This document shows, one piece after another, positions 10,410-18,091 of a stretch of DNA of 64,000 nt; within the stretch, counting starts at the first letter, position 1, and the number at the start of each line of letters is the position of its first letter. Both the position numbers and the translations under genes were made by a program. Source of the stretch: Actinomycetes bacterium (GTDB taxonomy: Bacteria > Actinomycetota > Acidimicrobiia > Acidimicrobiales > Palsa-688). The stretch is from NCBI GenBank assembly GCA_021850325.1, contig JAJZMF010000010.1, positions 21,782-85,781 on the forward strand, read 5' to 3'. Under the pieces are notes generated by a model, which saw nothing but the letters and a program-made list of their open reading frames with translations, had not been told where the DNA came from and did no database searches.

Positions 10410-11056
10410 CGGCCCGGCTCCTCGTCCTGCAAGGGGCCGGCCCCCGCCGCCAGGGCCTCCTTGGCCCGGACGAGGTCGGCGCGCATCTGGGCAACCACCT
10501 GCCCACCGGCCCGTAAGGCAGCCGAGGGGTGGAAAGTGGGGACCAACCACCCGGCCCGGTACGGGTAGGAGCGGCCGCGCAACTTGGTGATGCCCTCCGT
10601 GGTGCCCAGGAGGAGCCGGGTGGCGAAGTTGCCCAGGCTCACCACGACCCGCGGGGAGAGCCAGGCCAACTGGTGCTCCAGATAGGGCGAGCACAGCTCT
10701 ATCTCGTCGGCCAGCGGGTCACGGTTGCCGGGCGGCCGGCACTTGATGGTGTTGGTGATGTAGAAGTCCTTCCGGGTCAGGCCCATCTCCTCCAGGATGA
10801 GCCGGTCGAGCAACTGGCCCGAGCGGCCCACGAAGGGCAGGCCCTGAAGGTCCTCCTGCTCGCCGGGCGCCTCGCCCACAAAGACCAGGCCCGCCGTGGC
10901 GCTGCCCATGCCGAACACGACATTGGTGCGCGTGCCGGCCAGACGGCAACGCTTGCACGTGGCGGCCTCTGCCGCCACAGGTGCTATCGCAGACGGGAGC
11001 ACCCCCGTCGGGGCGACGCCGCGCAGGGGACTGGTGGACCGGTCGGCTGCTGCCAC
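10406..11056 (-). CDS. uracil-DNA glycosylase family 4 (4Fe-4S)
   Basis: About 216 aa. It removes uracil from deaminated DNA. The iron-sulfur cysteines are visible as CKRC near residues 34-37 and a later pair in KCRPPGNRDP and EIELCSPYL, matching the family-4 spacing. GEAPGEQED (motif A) and TFHPSAAL (motif B) are both present. The frame is open far upstream into the DUF58 gene. GTG 11056 is the first in-frame start after the preceding gene's stop. GTG 10978, giving 190 aa, is an alternative, and neither has a clear ribosome binding site. It is the first gene of the unit leading to tsaD. Confidence 0.88.
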   Translation of the reverse strand: MAAADRSTSPLRGVAPTGVLPSAIAPVAAEAATCKRCRLAGTRTNVVFGMGSATAGLVFVGEAPGEQEDLQGLPFVGRSGQLLDRLILEEMGLTRKDFYITNTIKCRPPGNRDPLADEIELCSPYLEHQLAWLSPRVVVSLGNFATRLLLGTTEGITKLRGRSYPYRAGWLVPTFHPSAALRAGGQVVAQMRADLVRAKEALAAGAGPLQDEEPGR

Positions 11057-11142
11057 AGCAGCAGGGTAGCGGCTGGCTCGCAGGAGGCCCGACCGGCCCG
11101 CCGGGGCAGTGCACGGACCTGGTGCCGGCCCCTGGGCGGCGC

Positions 11143-11694
11143 TCAGCGGCGGGCCAGACGAGCGAGCAGCAGCGCGGTCATGACGGCCGCAGCGCCGCCG
11201 AGCACAGCCAACGCCGGGCCGCTCCTCCAGCCGGCGAGGCCGACCTCGCCCACACCCCAGGCCAGAGGCAGCGACACCCCGACCGTGGCCAGCACCGTGA
11301 GGGCCCGGCGGGCAGGTACCCCCGGGGGCCACCGGGCAGGCAGGGCCAGGTCTGCCGCCAGCGCGTCGAGCTCGACGGAGAGCACGAGCAGGCAACCGAA
11401 GGCGGCATCGGGCAGGACCGAGGTCGGTGGGCCGGGCCGGCCGGCCAGGAACACCAGTCCCAACAAGCCGGCACCGGCGACGGACAGGGCGGGCCGGCTG
11501 GCCAGCGCCCCCGCACCGGCCAGCACCAGCGCTGCCGCCACCGGTAGGACCAGGGCACCCGCAAGGGCGGGCCGCTGGGCCAGCGCCCAGGCGGCAGCGA
11601 GCAACCAGCAGGGCGCGCTCGCTGCCACCAGAGCCATGTACCCCGAGCGCCCCCGGGCCCGTTGCCGCCCCCCCGCCCGTGGCCACCCCCTCAT
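11143..11694 (-). CDS. multi-pass membrane protein of the MoxR/DUF58 cluster
   Basis: 183 aa with about five to six hydrophobic segments (for example LVAASAPCWLLAAAWALA, ALVLPVAAALVLAGAGALA, ALAVLGGAAAVMTALLLARL). No family recognised. The ATG at 11694 overlaps the DUF58 stop by four bases, so it belongs to the same operon. It is probably an integral membrane partner of the DUF58 and DUF4129 proteins. The role is unknown. Confidence 0.75.
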   Translation of the reverse strand: MRGWPRAGGRQRARGRSGYMALVAASAPCWLLAAAWALAQRPALAGALVLPVAAALVLAGAGALASRPALSVAGAGLLGLVFLAGRPGPPTSVLPDAAFGCLLVLSVELDALAADLALPARWPPGVPARRALTVLATVGVSLPLAWGVGEVGLAGWRSGPALAVLGGAAAVMTALLLARLARR

Positions 11695-13040
11695 CGCAGC
11701 CGCGCCCCACGGGGCACAGCGGCCAGCTCCTCCAGGGCCTCGGCCAGCGGCCTCCCCTGTCGCCACACCACCGTCGGAGCACCGGCCCGCCGTAGCGCCG
11801 CCCGGTTGGCTTCCCGGGTGAGCAACCAGAGCTGTTCGGCCACGGCGCCGAGGCGGGGGCTGAGGGGTGCCCGGCCGACCGGGGGCTCCACCTCCAGCAC
11901 GACCAGGTCCAGGCCCCGGTCGACCAGGTCCACCATGGCCGGGACCGATGAGACACCCTCCAGGGTCGTGAGGGCCACGAGGAGCGAAGCGGGAGGGACG
12001 GTCCGGGGTGGCAGCACGTCGAGGCCACGGTAGACGGCGCTCTCGGCGACCTCTGTGCCGAGCAGGGCGTCGACGACTGCGTACCACTGCCGTTCCCCCA
12101 GCCCGGGCCGGAGCCACCGCAACCAGCCCCCGAACTTGACCAGCCCCACCCGGTCCCGCTGCCCGAGGTAGGACTCGGCCAGGGCACATGCGGCCGTCAC
12201 CGCCCGGTCCAGGGACGAGCCGTCGAAGGTGTCCAGCAGCAGGACCACGTCCGCACCCTGGTAGGGGTGGCGCTCGTAACTGGCCAGCTGACGGTGACGG
12301 GCCCAGGCCCTCCAGTTGACGTCCCTTGCCCGGTCGCCGGCCCGGTAGGGCCTCACCCCGGCCAGCTCATAGCCCTGCCCCTTGGCCCGGGACACGTGCG
12401 CACCCCACGGCAGCACGAGCCGTTGGGGCAGGACGAGCCGTCGCAGCACCTCCGGGCGGGGGTAGACGGCGACCGGGCCCGGGAGGGCGAGCTCGCCCCC
12501 GGCCACCATGGCCCCCAGGTAGGAACTGGCCTGCCACACGACCGTCCCCGCCTGGTGCTTGCCCCATCGTCGGGCCACCAGCGCCGTGCAGTGCTCGCTC
12601 CGGCCGCCGGGCCCGAGCTCCAACCCGACCGCCGCGGACCGGGGCCGGGGCACGGTCCCGGGGCCCGGCCCGGACGGGGCGAAGCCGGGGCCGGGCCGGG
12701 TGTTGAAGAGCACGTAGGCCCGACCTGGTGCCGACTCGACGCTGACCAGCACCTCGAGCTCCTCGCCCTCGCTCAGCCGGCTACGGTCGCACGTCACGCC
12801 GAGGGACACCTGGGGCCGGGGCGCGGCCAGGCCCACGGCAACGAGCACGACGAAAGGGACGGCCATGGCAACCACCCCCGGGCTCCCGGTCACCAGGGCC
12901 ACCGCGCAGGCAGCCACGGCCAGGGCCACGTAGGACGTGCTCTTGGGCGAGGGCCTCCAGTCGGGCGCAGGCCCGGGCGCAGGCACCGCCGTCAGCCACC
13001 GGGGCCACCCTCCCGCTCCAGCCACGCGGCCCGTCCCCAC
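11691..13040 (-). CDS. DUF58 domain protein
   Basis: 449 aa. Two adjacent transmembrane segments lie near residues 37-75, followed by a beta-rich region and the DUF58 core with the hallmark GVRPYRAGDRARDVNWRAWAR at about residue 225. The following stretch ADVVLLLDTFDGSSLD resembles a vWA-like Rossmann strand with a DxxxxxS metal site. DUF58 proteins almost always accompany MoxR AAA+ ATPases and are thought to be their membrane-linked partners. A GTG start lies 6 bp after the moxR stop. Confidence 0.9.
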   Translation of the reverse strand: MGTGRVAGAGGWPRWLTAVPAPGPAPDWRPSPKSTSYVALAVAACAVALVTGSPGVVAMAVPFVVLVAVGLAAPRPQVSLGVTCDRSRLSEGEELEVLVSVESAPGRAYVLFNTRPGPGFAPSGPGPGTVPRPRSAAVGLELGPGGRSEHCTALVARRWGKHQAGTVVWQASSYLGAMVAGGELALPGPVAVYPRPEVLRRLVLPQRLVLPWGAHVSRAKGQGYELAGVRPYRAGDRARDVNWRAWARHRQLASYERHPYQGADVVLLLDTFDGSSLDRAVTAACALAESYLGQRDRVGLVKFGGWLRWLRPGLGERQWYAVVDALLGTEVAESAVYRGLDVLPPRTVPPASLLVALTTLEGVSSVPAMVDLVDRGLDLVVLEVEPPVGRAPLSPRLGAVAEQLWLLTREANRAALRRAGAPTVVWRQGRPLAEALEELAAVPRGARLR

Positions 13041-13046
13041 CCGTGC

Positions 13047-14192
13047 CTAGCCCGGGACGCCGGGCCGCAAGCGCTCCGCGCCCGTCCCGTCCACCGCTCG
13101 GCGCTGCCCATCACGGCCCGTCGGCCCCCCCGTGAGGCCGACAGGCGGGTCGTCCCCCCCGCTGCCCGCTGCCGGGACGGGCACCTCGTTCAGGCAGGCC
13201 GAGACGACAGGTTCGGGACGCTCGCCCCGCGCCCAGAGGTCGGGGCGGAGCCTGAGCCGGTGAGCCAGGACCGGCACCGCGACCGCCTTGACGTCCTCGG
13301 GCACCACATAGTCCCGGCCCCGCAGCACGGCCCAGGCCCTGGCCAGGAGCATCAAGGCCAGTGAACCACGGGGGCTGGCGCCGATCTCGACCGCCGGCTG
13401 GGCCCTCGTCGCCGCCACCAGGGCGACGATGTAGCGCCCGATGGCCTCGGAAACATGGACGTTCTCCAGGGACGACTGGACGGCCTGGAGCTCCCCGGGT
13501 GCGAGCACCGGGCGGACGATCGGCTCGTCCTCCCCGCGGGCCAACCGGCGGGCGAGCACCTCCCACTCGGCCTCGTCACCGGGGTAGCCCACCGATGTCC
13601 GCAACATGAACCGGTCCAGCTGGGCCTCGGGCAGGGGGTAGGTGCCCTCCAGCTCGATCGGGTTCTGCGTCGCGATGACCAGGAACGGCCTGTCCAGTTG
13701 TCGCGTCTCGCCATCGACGGTGACCTGGCGCTCCTGCATGGCCTCCAGGAGGGCCGACTGGGTCCGCGGGGAAGCCCGGTTGACCTCGTCGGCCAGCAGG
13801 AGGTTGGCGAAGACAGGGCCGGGCTGGAACCTGAACCTGGTTGTGGCCTGGTCGAACACGGAGGAACCCGTGATGTCGGCGGGCATGAGGTCGGGCGTGA
13901 ACTGTGCCCGCGAGTAACGCACCCCGAGGGCGGTCGCGAACGAGCGGGCCATCAGGGTCTTGCCCAGCCCGGGGAAGTCCTCGAGCAGGACGTGCCCGTT
14001 GGCCATGAAGCCCGCCAGGACGAGCTCCAGCACGCTCCGCTTGCCTACAACCGCCCGCTCCACCTCCTCCAGGACGGCGGCGGCCCTGACGGTCACCTCC
14101 GAGGGTGCCAGCGCGGGCGGCGCGGAGCACGGCGCCTCCGGCCCGTCCGTCGGGCCCGGGGCCGGGGCCGGTGCCGGTGAAAGAGCGCTCAC
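13047..14192 (-). CDS. MoxR-family AAA+ ATPase (DUF58-associated)
   Basis: 381 aa. A Pro/Ala-rich N-terminus of about 30 residues precedes the AAA+ domain. Walker A is EDFPGLGKT (about 71-79), Walker B is NLLLADEVNRA, sensor 1 is VIATQNPIELEGTYPLPEAQ, and the lid domain contains ASPRGSLALMLLARAWA. MoxR ATPases act as chaperones for maturation of partner complexes. The GTG start overlaps the preceding gene by four bases (GTGA). The last about 45 residues are low-complexity. Its partners here are DUF58 and DUF4129 membrane proteins. Confidence 0.93.
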   Translation of the reverse strand: MSALSPAPAPAPGPTDGPEAPCSAPPALAPSEVTVRAAAVLEEVERAVVGKRSVLELVLAGFMANGHVLLEDFPGLGKTLMARSFATALGVRYSRAQFTPDLMPADITGSSVFDQATTRFRFQPGPVFANLLLADEVNRASPRTQSALLEAMQERQVTVDGETRQLDRPFLVIATQNPIELEGTYPLPEAQLDRFMLRTSVGYPGDEAEWEVLARRLARGEDEPIVRPVLAPGELQAVQSSLENVHVSEAIGRYIVALVAATRAQPAVEIGASPRGSLALMLLARAWAVLRGRDYVVPEDVKAVAVPVLAHRLRLRPDLWARGERPEPVVSACLNEVPVPAAGSGGDDPPVGLTGGPTGRDGQRRAVDGTGAERLRPGVPG

Positions 14193-14710
14193 AATGACCG
14201 CAGGTCCGTCACGAGAGCCTCGAGAGCGTCGACGGACAGGGGTGCCCCGGCTCCGGGCCGGCCGTCGCCCGGGCCCAGTAACTCCAGCACCCGCCCGGCT
14301 GCTCCGCTCGTCCCCGCTGGCCCGTCACCGGCCCCGGCTCCGGCCGGCCCCAGGCGCTGCTCCAGAACGGGCCCGAGGAGGTGGGCCAGCCGCTCCCGGC
14401 CGTCCACCAGCGCCACGGGCATGGTCGCTTGACGCACGACCAACTCTACGTACTGCAGGCGGGGCGGCCTGGGCAGGGCCGGCAGCTCCTCGGGTCGCAC
14501 CAGTGCCTCGAGGCGGGGCCTGCGCCTCGAGGTCGGCCAGATCAGGGGGCCGGCGAGGGCGACCACAAAGCCCGCACCCAGGCCGGCCCCGGCTCTCGCC
14601 GCCACGCCCGGGCCCACCAGGCCCAGGGCCGACATGCCCCAGCAGGCGGCAGCCGTAGCGGCCACCGTGGGCACAAGGGCGACCAGGCGCCCTGCACCGG
14701 GCCTGCTCAC
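14189..14710 (-). CDS. membrane protein of the MoxR/DUF58 cluster
   Basis: 173 aa. Two transmembrane helices lie near the N-terminus (about 8-30 and 38-60), followed by a soluble domain with a Gly/Ala-rich linker and a C-terminal helix VDALEALVTDLRSL. No family recognised. The frame extends to 14812, but GTG 14710 makes the same 4-base GTGA overlap with the upstream stop that is used throughout the operon. The role is probably structural in the membrane complex handled by MoxR. Confidence 0.7.
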   Translation of the reverse strand: MSRPGAGRLVALVPTVAATAAACWGMSALGLVGPGVAARAGAGLGAGFVVALAGPLIWPTSRRRPRLEALVRPEELPALPRPPRLQYVELVVRQATMPVALVDGRERLAHLLGPVLEQRLGPAGAGAGDGPAGTSGAAGRVLELLGPGDGRPGAGAPLSVDALEALVTDLRSL

Positions 14711-15633
14711 GCCCCCGTCCCGACAAGGTCCTGGCCCCCGGCCGGCCGGGACGTTTTCGGTACGCCGGTCAGCTGCTCGCGCAGGGAGGTCAGAGCCGAG
14801 ATGGCCTGCCACTTCATCTCCGGCCCGCAGGGGCTCGGGCTGAAACGGGCCTGCTCGAAGAGGCGGGCCAGGTCCGATGCCGTCCCGGCGCTCGCCCCCA
14901 GGCCGCCGAGCACCCTCCCCAGGTGCTCGAACGCCGCCTCCCAGGGCTGCCTACCGAGGCCGGCGCCCGCCATCCAGGCTTCCATGTGGGCATATGCCCC
15001 GATGACCGCCGAACGGGCATCGGGCTCGGCCGCCAGTGCCGCGAGCGAGAGCTCGAGGACCTCCAGCGCCGGGCCCACCTCCGGCCGCTCGCCCTCGCCG
15101 CCTTCGGCAACGGGCACCGGCCCGACGGCCGACGACGGGCGCCACCCGGTCTTCGGTCGCCAGGTGCGCCACACCAGGAACAGCACGGCCACCGCCACGC
15201 CGGCGACGAAGGCCGGCCACCCCGGGCCCGCAGGCTGGTGCAAGTGGGAGAGGCCGCTCGGCACAACCGGCAGCGGCGCACCGAGCGCGCTGGCCGGTGG
15301 GCGGTGCCGGCGGCGGGCCAGCACCACGAAGAGGGCGAACGCCCCCAGTGACAGGGCGGCCCCCAACGCCAGAGCCGGCAGGTGCATGGGCGACCGGGAG
15401 GAGCCACGCCCTACGCGTTCGGGGCGCTGCAGGAGGCCGCTGAGCAGCTCCCAGATGGCCAGCACGCAGGCTGCGGTCGCCGCTGCAGCCACGACGTCCA
15501 GCACCGGGCGGGGGACGCCCACCACCGGGCTGCGGCCGCCGGCCGGCGTCGGGCCGGGCCCGGCCGCCGCCGCCACCACGGCGAGCAGGACCAGTAGTGC
15601 CGCCACCACCCCAGGCCCCCTCAGCCGTGCCAT
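14707..15633 (-). CDS. DUF4129 domain membrane protein
   Basis: 308 aa. An N-terminal signal/transmembrane segment (about 8-25) and two or three more hydrophobic segments, the last near residue 150, precede a C-terminal DUF4129 domain. This has the typical ARSAVIGAYAHMEAWMAGAGL, then LARLFEQARFS and AISALTSLREQL. DUF4129 is found in proteins encoded with MoxR, DUF58 and transglutaminase-like genes. No transglutaminase gene is present here. The ATG at 15633 follows GGGGGA and is the first gene of the unit, divergent from serC. Confidence 0.8.
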   Translation of the reverse strand: MARLRGPGVVAALLVLLAVVAAAAGPGPTPAGGRSPVVGVPRPVLDVVAAAATAACVLAIWELLSGLLQRPERVGRGSSRSPMHLPALALGAALSLGAFALFVVLARRRHRPPASALGAPLPVVPSGLSHLHQPAGPGWPAFVAGVAVAVLFLVWRTWRPKTGWRPSSAVGPVPVAEGGEGERPEVGPALEVLELSLAALAAEPDARSAVIGAYAHMEAWMAGAGLGRQPWEAAFEHLGRVLGGLGASAGTASDLARLFEQARFSPSPCGPEMKWQAISALTSLREQLTGVPKTSRPAGGQDLVGTGA

Positions 15634-15722
15634 TCCCCCATCTTCTCCCCGTGCCGGCGCCCGGGCCAGAGCGCTGCCCGGCCGGGTGGCCCCGGGGTGC
15701 CGCAACCCGCCCGGGGTGCTGG

Positions 15723-15728
15723 CAGACT
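15723..15728 (+). promoter_or_regulatory. -10-like element before serC
   Basis: CAGACT, ending 7 nt before the serC ATG. It keeps the key second-position A and last-position T of a -10. No -35 is evident. Confidence 0.3.
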
Positions 15729-15735
15729 GGCGGGC

Positions 15736-16869
15736 ATGGCTGACAGCACACCAGACATCCGCATCCCGGCGCAGCTCCTCCCAGCGGACGGGCGGTTCGG
15801 CAGCGGGCCGTCCAAGGTGAGGCCTGCGGCCCTCGAGTCCCTGTCGGGCCCGGCGGGCAAGGTCATCGGGACCAGCCACCGTCAGAAGCCGGTGCGCGAC
15901 GTGGTGGGCAGGTTGCGCAGCGGGCTGGCAGAGATGTTCGAGCTCCCGGACGGCTATGAGGTCGTCCTGGGCAACGGCGGGACAACCGCCTTCTGGGACG
16001 CTGCCACCTACTGCCTTGTCGACAGGCAAAGCCAGCACCTGCGGTTCGGGGAGTTCTCCGCCAAGTTCGCCGCTGCCGTTGAGGCTGCCCCCTGGCTGGA
16101 GAGCCCGGACTGCATCGACAGCCCCACGGGCACCCACCCCGAGGTCGAAGCCAGAGCGGGCATCGACCTGTACGCCATCACCCAGAACGAGACCTCGACC
16201 GGGGTCATGATGGATGTACGCAGGCCGAGAGGGGCGGACCAGGGCGCCCTGGTGGCCGTTGACGCCACCTCGGCAGCCGGCGGGTTGCGCGTCGACCCGT
16301 CACAGTTCGACGTCTACTACTTCGCCCCCCAGAAGAGCCTGGCCTCAGACGGGGGCCTGTGGTTGGCGTTCATGTCACCGGCCGCGTTGACGAGGTTGGA
16401 ACGGACCAGGGCCTCGGGGCGCTTCGTGCCCGCCTTCCTCGACCTTTCCCTCGCCGTGGACAACAGCCGGATGGACCAGACCTACAACACCCCGGCGCTG
16501 GTCACGCTGCTGCTCGCTCTCGACCAGCTCGAGTGGGCGACGGCCAACGGCGGCCTGGAGCAGATGTGCAGGCGCTGCGACCGTTCGGCCGAGGTCCTCT
16601 ACGGGTGGGCAGAGTCGAGCAACTTCGCAGCGCCTTTCGTCGCCAAGCCCGATGAGCGCTCGCACACCGTGGGCACCATCGACTTCTCCGACGACGTCGA
16701 CGCCGCGACCGTCGCCCGGGTGCTACGGGCCAACGGCGTCGTCGACACCGAGCCCTACCGCCGCCTCGGGCGCAACCAACTGCGCATCGCCATGTACCCT
16801 GCCGTCGACCCCGAGGACGTGGAGGCTCTCACCGCCTGCATCGACCACGTGGTGCACGCCCTGGCCTGA
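15736..16869 (+). CDS. serC: phosphoserine aminotransferase
   Basis: 377 aa class V PLP aminotransferase. It converts 3-phosphohydroxypyruvate and glutamate to phosphoserine, step 2 of serine synthesis. GSGPSKVRPAALESL opens the fold. Lys200 in FAPQKSLASDGG binds PLP, and ITQNETSTGV and DATSAAGG are family motifs. The sequence resembles the short actinobacterial SerC type. ATG 15736 is chosen over an in-frame ATG at 15697 because the shorter product matches the family start. It is a lone plus-strand gene inside the minus-strand nnr-alr ... tsa block and converges with alr. Confidence 0.93.
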   Translation: MADSTPDIRIPAQLLPADGRFGSGPSKVRPAALESLSGPAGKVIGTSHRQKPVRDVVGRLRSGLAEMFELPDGYEVVLGNGGTTAFWDAATYCLVDRQSQHLRFGEFSAKFAAAVEAAPWLESPDCIDSPTGTHPEVEARAGIDLYAITQNETSTGVMMDVRRPRGADQGALVAVDATSAAGGLRVDPSQFDVYYFAPQKSLASDGGLWLAFMSPAALTRLERTRASGRFVPAFLDLSLAVDNSRMDQTYNTPALVTLLLALDQLEWATANGGLEQMCRRCDRSAEVLYGWAESSNFAAPFVAKPDERSHTVGTIDFSDDVDAATVARVLRANGVVDTEPYRRLGRNQLRIAMYPAVDPEDVEALTACIDHVVHALA

Positions 16870-16897
16870 GGGCCCGGCCCACCGGAGCCGACCCGGC

Positions 16898-18091
16898 TCA
16901 GACGTACACGCGGGGCAGCCGTGGGGAGAGGCCACAGGTCACCTCGTAGGCGATGGTACCCAAGCGTGATGCCCAGTCCCAGGCCGTGACCTCCTGGTCG
17001 CCCTGTCTTCCGAGCAGGACCACCTCGTCCCCGGCCCGGACCGTCGACCCGGGCCCGCAGTCCACCATTATCTGGTCCATGGTCACGGTCCCTGCGATGG
17101 GCCGGCGCCCACCCCCGACAAGGACCTCCCCCCCCACCACCACCAACCGGGGGGGTACCCCGTCCGCGTAACCCAGGGGCACGGTGGCGATGACGGAGCG
17201 CTCCGCGACCTCGTAGCGCAGGCCGTACGACACCCGCTCACCCGCGCCTACCTGCTTGGCGAAGGAGACCTCAGCCTTCAACGAGAGCACGGGCTGGAGG
17301 GCTCCGACCTCGGGCCGCCCAGCCACGAGAGGGCCGGGAGCCAGCCCGTAGACGGCTATGCCGGGGCGGACCATGGAGAACCGGGCACCCGGGTGGCACA
17401 GGGCAGCGGCCGAGTTGGCCGCGTGGACCAGGGGGGGGTCGACGCCCTCCGACCGCAGGCGCCCGACGGCCCGGCCGAAGCGCTCCAACTGGGCGGGCGT
17501 GTAGTCGTTGCCGGGCTCGTCGGCCACCGCCAGGTGGGTGAACACCCCCTCCAGGTGGAGCTCGGAGCTCGAGGCCACGCGGCGTGCCAGGTCGAGGAAG
17601 GTGCCCTCGTCGGCACCCACCCGGTGCATGCCCGTGTCCAGTTTGAGGTGAACACGCGGCCGTCCACCCGGGCCCGACCGGGCCGCGTCGACCAGGGCGG
17701 CCAACCCCCGTTCGGTGTAGATGCTCGCCGTCAGGCCGTCCTCGACCACCAGGCGCATGGCTTGGGCGGGAGGCTCGGACAGGACCAGGACCGGGGTTGT
17801 GATACCGGCCTGCCTCAGCTCGTGGCCCTCCTCGGCCAATGCCACACCAAGGTAGGACGCACCACCTTCGATGGCCGCCCGGGCCACCTGGACCGCTCCG
17901 TGGCCATAGCCGTCCGCCTTGACCACGGCGCACACCCGGGCCGGGGCCACCACACGGGCAATGTGCGCCACGTTGGCCGTCACCCGGGCCAGGTCGACCT
18001 CCAGCCACGCCGGCCGCAGCCAGCCGGCCACGCGCCTGGCTGGGGCAAGGTCGCCCTGAGACCGGCCGGTGGCCGGGCTCGGCCGGCTCAC
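16898..18091 (-). CDS. alr: alanine racemase
   Basis: 397 aa fold-type III PLP enzyme that makes D-alanine for peptidoglycan. Lys58 in AVVKADGYGHG binds PLP. The second catalytic Tyr lies in ERVSYGLRY, and TVTMDQIMVD is the conserved C-terminal motif. GTG 18091 gives the usual 4-base GTGA overlap with nnr. A GTG seven codons upstream (18112) is possible. It lies downstream of nnr as in M. tuberculosis. Confidence 0.95.
   Translation of the reverse strand: MSRPSPATGRSQGDLAPARRVAGWLRPAWLEVDLARVTANVAHIARVVAPARVCAVVKADGYGHGAVQVARAAIEGGASYLGVALAEEGHELRQAGITTPVLVLSEPPAQAMRLVVEDGLTASIYTERGLAALVDAARSGPGGRPRVHLKLDTGMHRVGADEGTFLDLARRVASSSELHLEGVFTHLAVADEPGNDYTPAQLERFGRAVGRLRSEGVDPPLVHAANSAAALCHPGARFSMVRPGIAVYGLAPGPLVAGRPEVGALQPVLSLKAEVSFAKQVGAGERVSYGLRYEVAERSVIATVPLGYADGVPPRLVVVGGEVLVGGGRRPIAGTVTMDQIMVDCGPGSTVRAGDEVVLLGRQGDQEVTAWDWASRLGTIAYEVTCGLSPRLPRVYV

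Noticed and set aside
11057..12187. N-terminal extension of the uracil-DNA glycosylase frame into the DUF58 gene
   Set aside because: It runs through another gene in a different frame and is Arg/Pro/Ser-rich with no domain. Family length fits a start near 11056.
16885..16899. GAGCCG-ACC-CGGCTC hairpin between serC and alr as a terminator
   Set aside because: Only a 6-bp stem with a 3-nt loop, and it overlaps the alr stop codon. Too weak to list as a terminator.
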